This document shows, piece by piece, positions 25,618-33,432 of a stretch of 38,435 nt of DNA. The notes beneath the pieces were generated by a model that saw only the letters and a list, made by a program, of their open reading frames with translations, searched no databases and was not told the DNA's origin. The position numbers and the translations under genes are program-made. The DNA is from Chloroflexota bacterium. GTDB taxonomy: Bacteria; Chloroflexota; Dormibacteria; Dormibacterales; Dormibacteraceae. The stretch's first letter is position 1. Every line of letters starts with the position of its first letter. The DNA is taken from assembly GCA_005880175.1 (NCBI GenBank), contig VBJR01000157.1, positions 1-38,435 on the forward strand, written 5' to 3'.

Positions 25618-25652
25618 GAGCACCCTCGACGCGCGGCGCGTCGAGGATGCTC
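25618..25652 (-). terminator. Strong hairpin between the dioxygenase and NIPSNAP genes
   Basis: Eleven-base arms (25624-25634 and 25636-25646) around a single central base, extended after one mismatch by GAGCA/TGCTC at 25618-25622 and 25648-25652. On the - strand it lies downstream of the VOC gene stop and 39 bases before the NIPSNAP start. There is no U-tract, so it may only attenuate transcription or mark a message-processing point inside the operon. Confidence 0.4.
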
Positions 25653-25676
25653 ACATCACTGGCGGCCGGCGCGCCG

Positions 25677-26645
25677 TCAGGCGCCCGGCGGAGTCAGGTG
25701 GACGGGCTCGAGGTTGTCCACGAACTCCTCGCGGCGCGACTCCCACCACGTCGGCATCTGCAGCGTCATGCCGAGCTGGTGCTCCGACTCGTCGCGCATC
25801 CACGCGGTCGGGCTCGCGATCTCGACCAGCACGCCGCTCGGGCTGCGCACGTAGATCGACCGGAAGTAGAAGCGGTCCTTCAGCTCCGAGAAGTCCACGT
25901 AGCCGTCGCCCACCAGGTGGTCCTTGATCTGGTACTGCTGCTCCTCGGTCGGACAGTACAGCGCGAAGTGGTGGGGGATGCCGATGGCGTGCGTCCACGT
26001 GCCCGGCGGCAGGTCGGGCTCGTGCAGCAGGTCCACCCGCTTGCCCGGGCCGCCGCCATCGATCTCGAACCGGCTGTACTTGCCGTCCTCCGCCGTCTGC
26101 TGGAAGCCGAGCAGCGTCAGGAACTCCTTCATCGTCTGGAGGTCGATCACGCTGATCGTCACGCTGTGCAGTCCGCGCAGCGCCAGCTCGCCGTCGTCCA
26201 CGCCGTCGCCCAGCCAGGGCTGGCGGTCGTCCTTGGCCTCGATGATCTCGAGGTCGAGCCCGCTCGGGTGCTGGAACTCGACGGTGGGCTGCCCGAACCG
26301 CTCGCCGAGGCCGTTGCTGGCGGCGCCGGCGTTCTTCAGCCGCGCGTGCCAGAAGTCGATCGAGTCGGGCGGCGCGCTGAAGACAGTGCGCTTGATCTGG
26401 CCCGAGCCGCGGCGGCCCTGCAGCCCGATCTTGCGCCACGGGAACGTCGTGAACACGGTGCCCGCGGTCCCGACGCGGTCCGCGTAATAGAAGTGGTAGA
26501 CGGGCCGCCGCCCGTCGAACAGGACGGTGGACTTGATGAGCCGCAGCCCGAGGACCTGGCGGCAGAAGTCGATGTCGTCCTGGGCTCCGTCGACGCCCAC
26601 GGAGACGTGATGAAGGCCTTTGATGCAGCCGTCGAGTGGACCCAT
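25677..26645 (-). CDS. VOC-fold ring-cleaving dioxygenase, hydroquinone type (MhqO/PcpA-like)
   Basis: 322 residues with two vicinal-oxygen-chelate halves. The first opens KGLHHVSVGVDG and continues LGLRLIKSTVLFDG, with YHFYYADRVGTAGTVFTTFPW, the pattern of the MhqO/PcpA group that cleaves hydroquinones with Fe(II). The second half has GLHSVTISV, the metal-site segment IPHHFALYC and a late Glu in VLVEIASP. Start: ATG at 26645 with AAGGAGG nine bases before. It is the second gene of the - strand operon, after a salicylate-hydroxylase-like flavoenzyme that could supply its hydroquinone. If the ring comes from 3,4-AHBA, the substrate would be an aminohydroquinone (inference). Detoxification of a quinone by-product is the alternative. 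Confidence 0.85.
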   Translation of the reverse strand: MGPLDGCIKGLHHVSVGVDGAQDDIDFCRQVLGLRLIKSTVLFDGRRPVYHFYYADRVGTAGTVFTTFPWRKIGLQGRRGSGQIKRTVFSAPPDSIDFWHARLKNAGAASNGLGERFGQPTVEFQHPSGLDLEIIEAKDDRQPWLGDGVDDGELALRGLHSVTISVIDLQTMKEFLTLLGFQQTAEDGKYSRFEIDGGGPGKRVDLLHEPDLPPGTWTHAIGIPHHFALYCPTEEQQYQIKDHLVGDGYVDFSELKDRFYFRSIYVRSPSGVLVEIASPTAWMRDESEHQLGMTLQMPTWWESRREEFVDNLEPVHLTPPGA

Positions 26646-26697
26646 GGGTCTCTACCTCCTTTTCCAGTTGTCCGCGCCCGCGGGCGCGGCGCTCGGC

Positions 26698-27903
26698 TCA
26701 CGGCACGAGCAGCGCCGAAACCTCCGCGTCGTGCCCGTAGATCCAGGCGTTGTCGCCCAGCGGGTCGAAGCGCGCCAGCTCCTCGTCCCGCCGGCGCTGC
26801 GCGTCGCCGTCCGGCAGGTGGTTGAAGTCCTGCCGCCGCCGGCTCAGCTCCTGCACCCTCGTCGCGCGCTCCTGGCGCACGGCCTCGTACTGGAGCAGCG
26901 CCGGCGGCGCCGTCTCCCGGGTCGCGTGGCGCAGGCAGCCGGCGAGCACCGCGGCGTCCTCGATCGCCTGGCAGGCGCCCTGCGCGAGCGCCGGGAGCAT
27001 CGGGTGGGCGGCGTCGCCCAGGAGCGCGACGCGCCCGGCCACCCACCGGTCGAGCGGCTCGCGGTCGTACATCGCGTGGAGCAGGGCGCTCGGCGCGGCC
27101 GAGACCAGCCCCGTCACCCGCTCGTCCCAGCCGCCGAACTGCGCGGCGAAATCGTCCACGCTGCCCTCGGCGGTCCACGACTCCGCCCGCCAGTCGCCGG
27201 CGGGGACGGCCGCGACCACGTTCACCTCGCGGCCCCCGGACACGGGGTAGTGCACGAGGTGGCGTCCGGGGCCGATCCACGACGTGAACACGGGCCGTGC
27301 CGCGATGGCGGGCGCGCGGTCCGCCGGGACCAGGCACCGGTACGCGGCGAGGCCGGAGAACGTGTGGGGGACGGGCGCGGTGACGGCGCCCTGCACGATC
27401 GAGTGGATGCCGTCGGCGCCGATGACGACGTCGGCCGTCTCGGTGCTGCCGTCGACGAACGAGAGCCGCACGTCGTCCGCGCCCTGGCTCACGCCGATGC
27501 AGCAGCGGCCGAGCTGGACGTGCTCCGGCGCGTCCACCGCGAGCAGCTGGAGCAGGTCGGCGCGGTGCATCACGTAGTAGGGCGCGCCGAACTCGCGCTC
27601 GCAGCTGTCGCCGAGCTCCTGCCGGAACAGCACGCGGCCGTCCTCCCAGCGCCGCAGCTCCCAGCCGACCTCCAGCCGGACGGCCGTCGTCTCGAGCGCC
27701 TCGCGCAGTCCGAGACGGGCGAGCAGGCGCACGGCGTTGGGCGACAGCTGGATCCCGGCGCCGATCTCTCTCAGAGCGGGCGCCTGCTCGTAGATGGTGA
27801 CGTGGTGCACGCCCGCGCGCCACAGGAAGCGCATCGCCGAGCGGCCGCCGATGCCGCCGCCCACGATGGCGACACGCAGCTCGTGTCGATCGTCACGGTT
27901 CAC
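26698..27903 (-). CDS. FAD-dependent aromatic monooxygenase (salicylate-hydroxylase-like)
   Basis: 401 residues of the group A flavoprotein monooxygenases: dinucleotide motif VAIVGGGIGG near the N terminus, an Arg-rich FAD-contact segment, a DG-type motif (VVIGADGIHSIV) and the GD motif LLGDAAHPMLPALAQGACQAIEDAAVL. Such enzymes hydroxylate phenolic acids, in some cases with loss of the carboxylate to give hydroquinones. Start: GTG at 27903 with GGAGGTG upstream. It is the first gene of the long - strand run, following an 81-base gap after the 2OG-oxygenase gene. With the GriI/GriH-type genes nearby, 3-amino-4-hydroxybenzoate is a sensible substrate: ring hydroxylation or decarboxylating hydroxylation (inference). 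Confidence 0.9.
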   Translation of the reverse strand: MNRDDRHELRVAIVGGGIGGRSAMRFLWRAGVHHVTIYEQAPALREIGAGIQLSPNAVRLLARLGLREALETTAVRLEVGWELRRWEDGRVLFRQELGDSCEREFGAPYYVMHRADLLQLLAVDAPEHVQLGRCCIGVSQGADDVRLSFVDGSTETADVVIGADGIHSIVQGAVTAPVPHTFSGLAAYRCLVPADRAPAIAARPVFTSWIGPGRHLVHYPVSGGREVNVVAAVPAGDWRAESWTAEGSVDDFAAQFGGWDERVTGLVSAAPSALLHAMYDREPLDRWVAGRVALLGDAAHPMLPALAQGACQAIEDAAVLAGCLRHATRETAPPALLQYEAVRQERATRVQELSRRRQDFNHLPDGDAQRRRDEELARFDPLGDNAWIYGHDAEVSALLVP

Positions 27904-27984
27904 AGCACGTCACCTCCATGCAGACCAGTAGTACGAGGCGAGCGTCGTAGAGGCACTCGGAATGTTGCGGTCGAAACTCGCTGG

Positions 27985-28725
27985 CTACTCGGCGTCGTGG
28001 AAGATGATGCCGAGCGTGTGACGCCGTCCCGAGCGCAGCCTGCTCACGCCGTGCCGCAGCTTCACGCGATAGCTGCCTCGCGAGCCTTCGACCGGCCGCT
28101 CGTTCACTGGGAAGATCACCGCGTCGCCCTGCTCCAGCGTCACGACCTCGACTCGCGACTGCTGGCGTGGGCGCTGCTCCGTGAGCGCGAACTCACCGCC
28201 GGTGAAGTCGCGTTCGCGCACTGACAGGAGGAACGTCACCTGCAGTGGGAACACATTGGGACCGTACAGGTCCTGGTGCAGGCAGTTGAAGTCCCCTTCC
28301 ACATAGCGCAGCAGCAGCGGCGTCGGCCTCGTCTGGCCCGCCCGGTGGCAGCGGTCCAGGAACTTCGCGTGCTCCGGCGGGTAGCGCACGTCCACGCCCA
28401 TCGCCTCGTTCCAGCGATTGGCCACGGGCGCCAGCCGGGGATAGATCGCGGTCCGCAGGTCGGCGACGGCCGGGGGCAGCGGGTACGAGAAGTACTTGTA
28501 CTCGCCGCGGCCGAACCCGTGGCTCGCCATGACGACCCGGCTCCGGAACGCCTCGCCGGAGTCGTAGCTGCCGGCGAGCGCGGCGCACTCATCGGCCGAC
28601 AGCACCGAGCCCATCACGGCCGAGCCGTGCGCGTCCAGGCTGGCGGCGATCGCGTCCCAGTCGAGCGCGGCCACGCGATCCGCGATCGCGGGCGGGCGGG
28701 CGGTGGTTCGAGTCGTCGCGCTCAT
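27985..28725 (-). CDS. 2OG-Fe(II) oxygenase of the Oxygenase-NA (DUF2086) type, linked to alkylation repair
   Basis: 246 residues. The central region NCLHQDLYGPNVFPLQVTFLLS holds the His-x-Asp iron pair, and RVKLRHGVSRLRSGRRHTLGIIFHDAE at the end carries the distal His and the Arg that binds 2-oxoglutarate. The family is often found beside ada genes and is thought to remove damage from alkylated nucleic acid oxidatively, like AlkB. ATG at 28725 overlaps the ada stop by four bases, so the two proteins are coupled. It is therefore assigned to DNA repair, not to the biosynthetic pathway, although a 2OG oxygenase in a cluster could also tailor the product. Confidence 0.8.
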   Translation of the reverse strand: MSATTRTTARPPAIADRVAALDWDAIAASLDAHGSAVMGSVLSADECAALAGSYDSGEAFRSRVVMASHGFGRGEYKYFSYPLPPAVADLRTAIYPRLAPVANRWNEAMGVDVRYPPEHAKFLDRCHRAGQTRPTPLLLRYVEGDFNCLHQDLYGPNVFPLQVTFLLSVRERDFTGGEFALTEQRPRQQSRVEVVTLEQGDAVIFPVNERPVEGSRGSYRVKLRHGVSRLRSGRRHTLGIIFHDAE

Positions 28726-29804
28726 GACGCCAGCTCCCTGTCGAGCAGGGCGCGCTTGCGCTCGACGCCCCAGCGATAGCCGGACAGCGAGCCGTCCGTG
28801 CGGACCACGCGGTGGCAGGGGATCGCCACCGCGACCGGGTTCGAGGCGCAGGCCCGCGCCACCGCGCGCGTCGCCGCCGGCGCTCCGATGCGCTCGGCGA
28901 TCTCGGCGTACGTCGCCCGGCTCCCCACGGGGATCTCGCGCAGCGCATGCCACACCCGCTGCTGGAACGCCGTGCCCTGGACGTCGAGCGGCAGGTCGAG
29001 CCCGACCGCGGGCGACTCGACGAAGCCGACGACCCGGGCCACCAGCCGCTCGAACTCCCGGTCGCCGCCGATCAGGCGGGCCTTCGGGAACCGGTCCTGG
29101 AGCTCGCGGACGAGCGCCTCGGGGTCGCCGCCCAGCAGGATCGCGCAGACGCCGCGGGCGGTGGCCGCGACCACGATCGAGCCCAGCGAGCACACGCCGG
29201 CGGCGAAGCGGATGTCCGTGCCGGCGCCGCCCGAGCGGTAGTCGGTCGGCGTCATGCCCAGCACGTCCGAGGCGGCCGAGTAGAAGCAGCCGTTCGAGTT
29301 GAACCCCGAGCTGTAGATCGCCTCGGTGACCGTCTCGGTCCTGAGCAGCTCCTCGCGCACCCGCTGCGCCCGGTGGGCCGCCGCGTACGCGCTCGGCGTG
29401 AGGCCGGTGACGGCCTTGAACACGCGATGGAAGTGGTACCGGCTCATGCCCGCCGCCGCGGCGAGGGCTCCGAGACCGGGCGTCTCCTCGGCCGTCGCGA
29501 TCAGGTCGCACGCCCGCTTGACGGCCGCGGCGTGGCGCTCGGCCAGGTCGGCGCCGCCGGGCCGGCAGCGCCGGCAGGAGCGGAAGCCGGCCGCCTCGGC
29601 CTCGGCCGCCGTGGCGTGGAAGCGCACGTTCTCGCGGCGCGCGAGCCGGGCCGCGCAGCTCGGCCGGCAGTACACGCCCGTCGTCCGGACGGAGTAGTAG
29701 AACGCGCCGTCCGCGTCCGCGTCCCGCTGCTGCACCGCGGCCCACCGTTCGGCGTCGGTCGCGTACGCCGTTTCTTCTGTTCGCCCCCGCCGCACATATA
29801 TCAT
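28722..29804 (-). CDS. ada: Ada: bifunctional DNA-methylphosphotriester/O6-methylguanine methyltransferase and AraC-type regulator
   Basis: 360 residues. The N-terminal Ada domain has four Zn-binding Cys (46, 50, 77, 80) in GVYCRPSC and SCRRC; Cys46 takes the methyl group from phosphotriesters. An AraC helix-turn-helix follows (about 95-190, with AAGMSRYHFHRVFKAVTG). The C-terminal domain is O6-alkylguanine transferase with the acceptor Cys330 in IPCHRV. Start: ATG at 29804 with AGGAG eight bases before; a TAAAAT-like -10 lies at 29822-29827 on the same strand. It drives the 2OG-oxygenase gene and probably activates itself when methylated, as in other bacteria. Its place in the middle of a biosynthetic locus suggests protection against an alkylating product (inference). 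Confidence 0.95.
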   Translation of the reverse strand: MIYVRRGRTEETAYATDAERWAAVQQRDADADGAFYYSVRTTGVYCRPSCAARLARRENVRFHATAAEAEAAGFRSCRRCRPGGADLAERHAAAVKRACDLIATAEETPGLGALAAAAGMSRYHFHRVFKAVTGLTPSAYAAAHRAQRVREELLRTETVTEAIYSSGFNSNGCFYSAASDVLGMTPTDYRSGGAGTDIRFAAGVCSLGSIVVAATARGVCAILLGGDPEALVRELQDRFPKARLIGGDREFERLVARVVGFVESPAVGLDLPLDVQGTAFQQRVWHALREIPVGSRATYAEIAERIGAPAATRAVARACASNPVAVAIPCHRVVRTDGSLSGYRWGVERKRALLDRELAS

Positions 29805-29841
29805 GATAATTCTCCTGTCAGATTTTACCACTAACCCCAAT

Positions 29842-31190
29842 ATGACCTCATCCTCCACTACGGAGCCCGCGCCGGCACTCCCGTTCTTGCGGTGGAATTG
29901 GCTCGCGCTGGCGCTGATGGTCGCGGCGCAGTTCATGACGATCCTCGACTCGGCGATCGTCAACGTGGCCCTGCCGACCATCCAGCACGAGCTCGGGTTC
30001 TCGCGGATCGGGGTCCAGGCGGTGGTCACGGCGTACAACACGGCGTTCGGGGGCGCGCTGGTCCTCGGCGGCCGGGTCGCCGACCTCCTCGGCCGCCGGC
30101 GCGTCTTCGTGGCCGGCATGGCCGCGTTCGCCGCCACGTCGCTGCTCTGCGGCCTGGCCGGGAACGCGGCGTCGCTCGTCGCCGCCCGCGCGCTGCAGGG
30201 GCTGGCCGCCGCGGTCGCGGCGCCGGCCGCGCTGTCGCTGCTCACGACGACGTTCCCCGAGGGGCCCAGCCGGAACCGCGCGCTGAGCGTCTTCGGCGTG
30301 GCCACCGTGCTCGGGTTCGTCAGCGGCCTCGTCCTGGGCGGCGCGCTCGTCGGCTGGCTCGGCTGGCGCGGCGTGTTCCTCGTCAACGTGCCCGTGGGGG
30401 CGGCGGTGGCGGCGCTGGCGCCCCGCCTGCTGGCGGCGTCGCCCCCCCGCCGCGTCCCGCTCGACGTGGCCGGCGCCGCGCTGGTCACCGCGGCGATGGC
30501 GCTGATCGTGCTCGCCCCGGCCCGCGGCGCGGCCCTCGGCTGGACGTCGCCGCAGTGCTGGCTGCCGCTCCTGGCGGCGGCCGGGCTGCTGGCGGCGTTC
30601 GTGCGGGTCGAACGCCGGGCGCCGGCGCCGCTGGTCCGGCTGGAGGTCCTGCGCGGCGCCCCGCTGCGGGTGGGCAACGCCGTCACCCTGACATTGGGCG
30701 CCGCCAACGGCGCCGTCCACCTGCTGTTCAGCATGTACCTACAACAGGTGCTGGGGTACACACCGTTGCAGGCGGGTCTGGCGGCCGCGCCGATGGGCGT
30801 GGCGAGCCTCGTCGCCGGGGCACAGCACGCGCACGTGCCAGTCGTCCTGCAGAGCCAGCGTCACCGTCGTCCCGTCGCCGGCCCGCGCGACGATCAGCCA
30901 CCTCCGTCAGCGCGACGATCGCGGCGACGACGGGCGTGACCGACGCCGAGCAGGGGCTGGCGGGCGGCCTGCGGCAGACGTCGTTCCAGCTCGGCATCGC
31001 GCTCGGCGTCGCGCTGCTCGCCTCGATCGCCGCCGGCGGGGCGGGCGGTGGGACGCGGCCGGCCGCGCTCGTGGCCGGGTTCCAGCTCGCGCTCCGCGTC
31101 CTGGCGGCGCTGATGGCCGCCACGTCCGCCGCCGCCCTGGTCGGGCTGCGCGGCGCGGGGGCCGGGGCCGCCGCGCCGGCCGCCCGCTGA
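29842..31190 (+). pseudogene. DHA2-type MFS exporter gene broken by deletion and an 87-base insertion from the griH-like gene
   Basis: The N-terminal part from ATG 29842 is a good EmrB/QacA-type transporter: FMTILDSAIVNVALPTIQ, then GGRVADLLGRRRVFV and the later LVGWLGWRGVFLVNVPVG. After MGVASLVAG (about 30812) the frame enters foreign sequence and stops at 30939. The family's closing part, TDAEQGLAGGLRQTSFQLG and a final hydrophobic segment, resumes in another frame from about 30905 and ends at 31190. By comparison with the family some 60-80 residues are missing, replaced by 87 bases identical to 31308-31394. An alternative ATG at 29803 is possible; neither has a ribosome site. The divergent ada gene starts 38 bases away. 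Confidence 0.8.
30813..30899 (+). repeat. 87-base direct repeat, copy A (inside the broken MFS gene)
   Basis: Identical base for base to 31308-31394, 495 bases downstream in the same orientation. Past the left edge there is one mismatch followed by five more matching bases (cctcg). The copy makes no sense as transporter coding sequence, while copy B reads naturally as griH-like protein on the - strand, so copy A is the derived one. Confidence 0.9.
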
Positions 31191-31194
31191 CGCG

Positions 31195-32301
31195 CTACTT
31201 CTCGAGCAGGAACTCGTCCACCGCCGTGCCCACGTGGCGCGGCTGCGGGTGGACGTACCCGAGCACCTTGCTGCCCGGCTCCAGGTCGGTCACGTTGGCC
31301 ACCTCGCCGCCGGGGCACAGCACGCGCACGTGCCAGTCGTCCTGCAGAGCCAGCGTCACCGTCGTCCCGTCGCCGGCCCGCGCGACGATCAGCCGCAGCG
31401 GCCGGGACTCGATCTTCACCCGCCCCACCGTCACCGGCCGCGTCCGGCCGTCCGCGCTGACCGCCAGCACCTCGCTGCCCGACTGCAGCTCGCTCAGGTA
31501 GTGCGTCCGGTCGCCGGGCCGGAGCACGTACGAGTGCAGCGCGCCCGCGTTGACGCGGAACGGCCGCGTCGGCATGTAGGGCAGCGGGTGCGTCTCGCTG
31601 CAGCAGAGGATCATGCCCTGCGAGAAGGACCCGACGAGCATGCCCTCGTCCGGGCGCAGGTGGGAGCAGGTGTCCACGCAGGCCCGGTCGCCGAACCCGT
31701 TGTGGTCGGCGCTGACGACCTCCAGCTCCTGCAGCTCGAGGTCCGGCGTGACCTCGCGGCAGAGCGCGGCGAGCTGCGTCGTCTCGCCGACCGCCGACGG
31801 GCGGTACATGACGCCGTGGGGCCCCTTCTCGAGGACGCCCAGCACGATGTCCGCCTCCGTCAGGTCCTGGACGACGGTGATCACCTCGCCCGTGCTCCCG
31901 CCCGACTCCGCCAGCACGATCTCCAGCGGGATCTTGGTCGGGTCGCGGAAGTCCACGACGGTCGAGGGCAGCGTCCTGGCGCAGCGGCAGGCCAGGTCCA
32001 GCGTGGGCGCGTCCGTCACCTGGACGAACGCCGCCCGGTCGGTCCCGCCGTTGCCGTTCGGGTGGGCGATCCCGGCGATCTGGCGGGCGTCGGAGACCCG
32101 TTCGAGCACGAGGTCGGCGGCGTCGTGCTCCCCGTCCCCGTCGCCCGGGAACAGCACCCGGCGCACGGTGGGCGGCAGCGGCTCCAGGACCGCCGGGTCG
32201 TCCGCGACGATCGCCTGGACGCCGCAGTGGATCGCCTCCTCCACGACGGCCGAGGACTGCGATTCGGGCAGCTGCCTGACGTCGATCCATGCCAGCTTCA
32301 T
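31195..32301 (-). CDS. griH: 3-dehydroquinate synthase II family enzyme, GriH-like (3-amino-4-hydroxybenzoate synthase)
   Basis: 368 residues of the AroB'/DHQ synthase II family: MKLAWIDVRQLP at the start, VDFRDPTKIPLEIVLAE, GVLEKGPHGVMYRP, and the closing half with GFGDRACVDTCSHLRPDEGMLVGSFSQGM and LPYMPTRPFRVNAGALHSY. In the grixazone pathway GriH converts the C7 product of GriI into 3,4-AHBA; archaeal relatives make dehydroquinate. Start: ATG at 32301 with AGGAGG upstream, 16 bases after the griI-like stop. The pairing with a GriI-like aldolase and an aspartate kinase in a tailoring-gene locus supports the 3,4-AHBA role over the shikimate one. Part of its coding sequence (31308-31394) is duplicated in the adjacent MFS pseudogene. 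Confidence 0.87.
   Translation of the reverse strand: MKLAWIDVRQLPESQSSAVVEEAIHCGVQAIVADDPAVLEPLPPTVRRVLFPGDGDGEHDAADLVLERVSDARQIAGIAHPNGNGGTDRAAFVQVTDAPTLDLACRCARTLPSTVVDFRDPTKIPLEIVLAESGGSTGEVITVVQDLTEADIVLGVLEKGPHGVMYRPSAVGETTQLAALCREVTPDLELQELEVVSADHNGFGDRACVDTCSHLRPDEGMLVGSFSQGMILCCSETHPLPYMPTRPFRVNAGALHSYVLRPGDRTHYLSELQSGSEVLAVSADGRTRPVTVGRVKIESRPLRLIVARAGDGTTVTLALQDDWHVRVLCPGGEVANVTDLEPGSKVLGYVHPQPRHVGTAVDEFLLEK
31308..31394 (-). repeat. 87-base direct repeat, copy B (native, inside the griH-like gene)
   Basis: Source copy of the repeat at 30813-30899. Here the sequence is in frame with the griH-like protein (read on the - strand), in its C-terminal part. Confidence 0.9.
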
Positions 32302-32317
32302 GTGCGTTCCCCTCCTG

Positions 32318-33199
32318 TCATCCGTGGCCGAGCGCGCGCCGGCGCGTCGCCACCTGGCCGCCCTGGGCCAGCGCTTCCATGTGGCCCATCACCCGGCACT
32401 GCGTCTGCATCACCCGCGGCTCGCGCGAGTGGATGATGGCGGCGACGCGGCGCGCCGCCAGCCCGGGGTCGTGCGCCCGGAAGATGTTGCGGCCGATGGC
32501 CACGCCCGCCGCCTCGGACTCCACGATCTCCTCGGCGTAGCGCTCGAGCGCGTCCAGCGAGGGGACCGCCGGTCCGCCGGCGACGAGGATCGGGATGGGG
32601 CAGCTCTCGACCACCTGCCGCATCGTCAGCGGCGAGCCGGTGTACGGCACCTTGACGAGGTCCGCGCCCAGCTCGGCGGCCAGCGTCGCGCAGTGGGCGA
32701 CGTGGTCGGGGTCCGACGAGCTCGAGATCTTGTCGCCGCGCGGGTACATCATCGCCAGCAGCGGCATCTCGTAGCGCCGGCAGTCCTCGATGACGGCGCT
32801 GGCGTCGCGCAGCTGCTGCGTCTCGTTCGCCGCCCCCACGTTCGTGTGGATGGACACGGCGTCGGCGCCGAGCCGCAGCGCGTCCTCGACGGACGAGACC
32901 AGCACCTTGGCGTCGGGATCGGGCGCGACGCTGGTGCTGGCGCTGAGGTGGACGATCATCCCGACGGCCTGCCATCGCGCCGGCGCGATGTTGGCGGCGC
33001 GGCCCTTGTGGACCACCACCGCGTCGACGCCGGTCCTCTCCGACATCGCGAGCAGGTCGTCCACCTCCTCGGGGCGCGCGATCGGCCCGTCGCTCACCGA
33101 GTGGTCGAGGGGCAGGACGAACATTCGCGGCTGTATCGCGGCGCCGAGTCGCATGAGACGGACGATCCTGCCGGTCGTGAACGCTTCGCCGTGCAGCAT
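32318..33199 (-). CDS. griI: DhnA-type aldolase, GriI-like (2-amino-4,5-dihydroxy-6-oxo-7-(phosphooxy)heptanoate synthase)
   Basis: 293 residues of the class I DhnA aldolase family. Visible active-site parts: LPLDHSVSDGP with Asp32 and His33, LLAMMYPRGDK with Tyr152, and the Schiff-base lysine Lys183 in ADLVKVPYTG; a phosphate-binding loop follows (LVAGGPAV, then GVAIGRNIF). GriI joins aspartate semialdehyde to dihydroxyacetone phosphate; the archaeal shikimate relative is very similar, so the assignment leans on the griH-like partner and the divergent aspartate kinase. Start: ATG at 33199 with GGGAG eight bases before. An in-frame upstream ATG at 33301 lies upstream of the predicted transcription start and is rejected. 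Confidence 0.87.
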   Translation of the reverse strand: MLHGEAFTTGRIVRLMRLGAAIQPRMFVLPLDHSVSDGPIARPEEVDDLLAMSERTGVDAVVVHKGRAANIAPARWQAVGMIVHLSASTSVAPDPDAKVLVSSVEDALRLGADAVSIHTNVGAANETQQLRDASAVIEDCRRYEMPLLAMMYPRGDKISSSSDPDHVAHCATLAAELGADLVKVPYTGSPLTMRQVVESCPIPILVAGGPAVPSLDALERYAEEIVESEAAGVAIGRNIFRAHDPGLAARRVAAIIHSREPRVMQTQCRVMGHMEALAQGGQVATRRRALGHG

Positions 33200-33271
33200 G
33201 GTCAGAACTCCCAGTTGCAATTGCCTGCGCGGCGAACCCGTCTGCAGGCTCGGGAACCGTCGTCTCGCAAC

Positions 33272-33301
33272 ACCGTACGGACGATCGATTCCGTATGTCA
33301 A
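33272..33301 (-). promoter_or_regulatory. Promoter for the griI-griH-like operon
   Basis: On the - strand, TTGACA (33301-33296) and TACGGT (33277-33272) are separated by 18 bases, giving a start near 33265 and a leader of about 65 bases before the ATG at 33199. The 233-base gap to the divergent aspartate kinase is AT-richer than the rest of the window, as expected for a shared control region. For the + strand no convincing -35/-10 pair was found; a TTGACA at 33402 is only 25 bases from the aspartate kinase start. Confidence 0.55.
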
Positions 33302-33432
33302 GGTGTTCGGCTTGGCGCAAATGGATGCGCAATTTACAGTCGCATCTTGCGATCGAATCAGTCAGCGAAGTCATTGCTATTAAACTGTCAGGATGTACGA
33401 CTTGACACACAGCGACGTCCGGAGAGGTATGC

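Noticed and set aside
33402..33407. TTGACA as a -35 for the aspartate kinase gene
   Set aside because: It is 25 bases from the start codon and no -10 at a usable distance leaves room for a leader.
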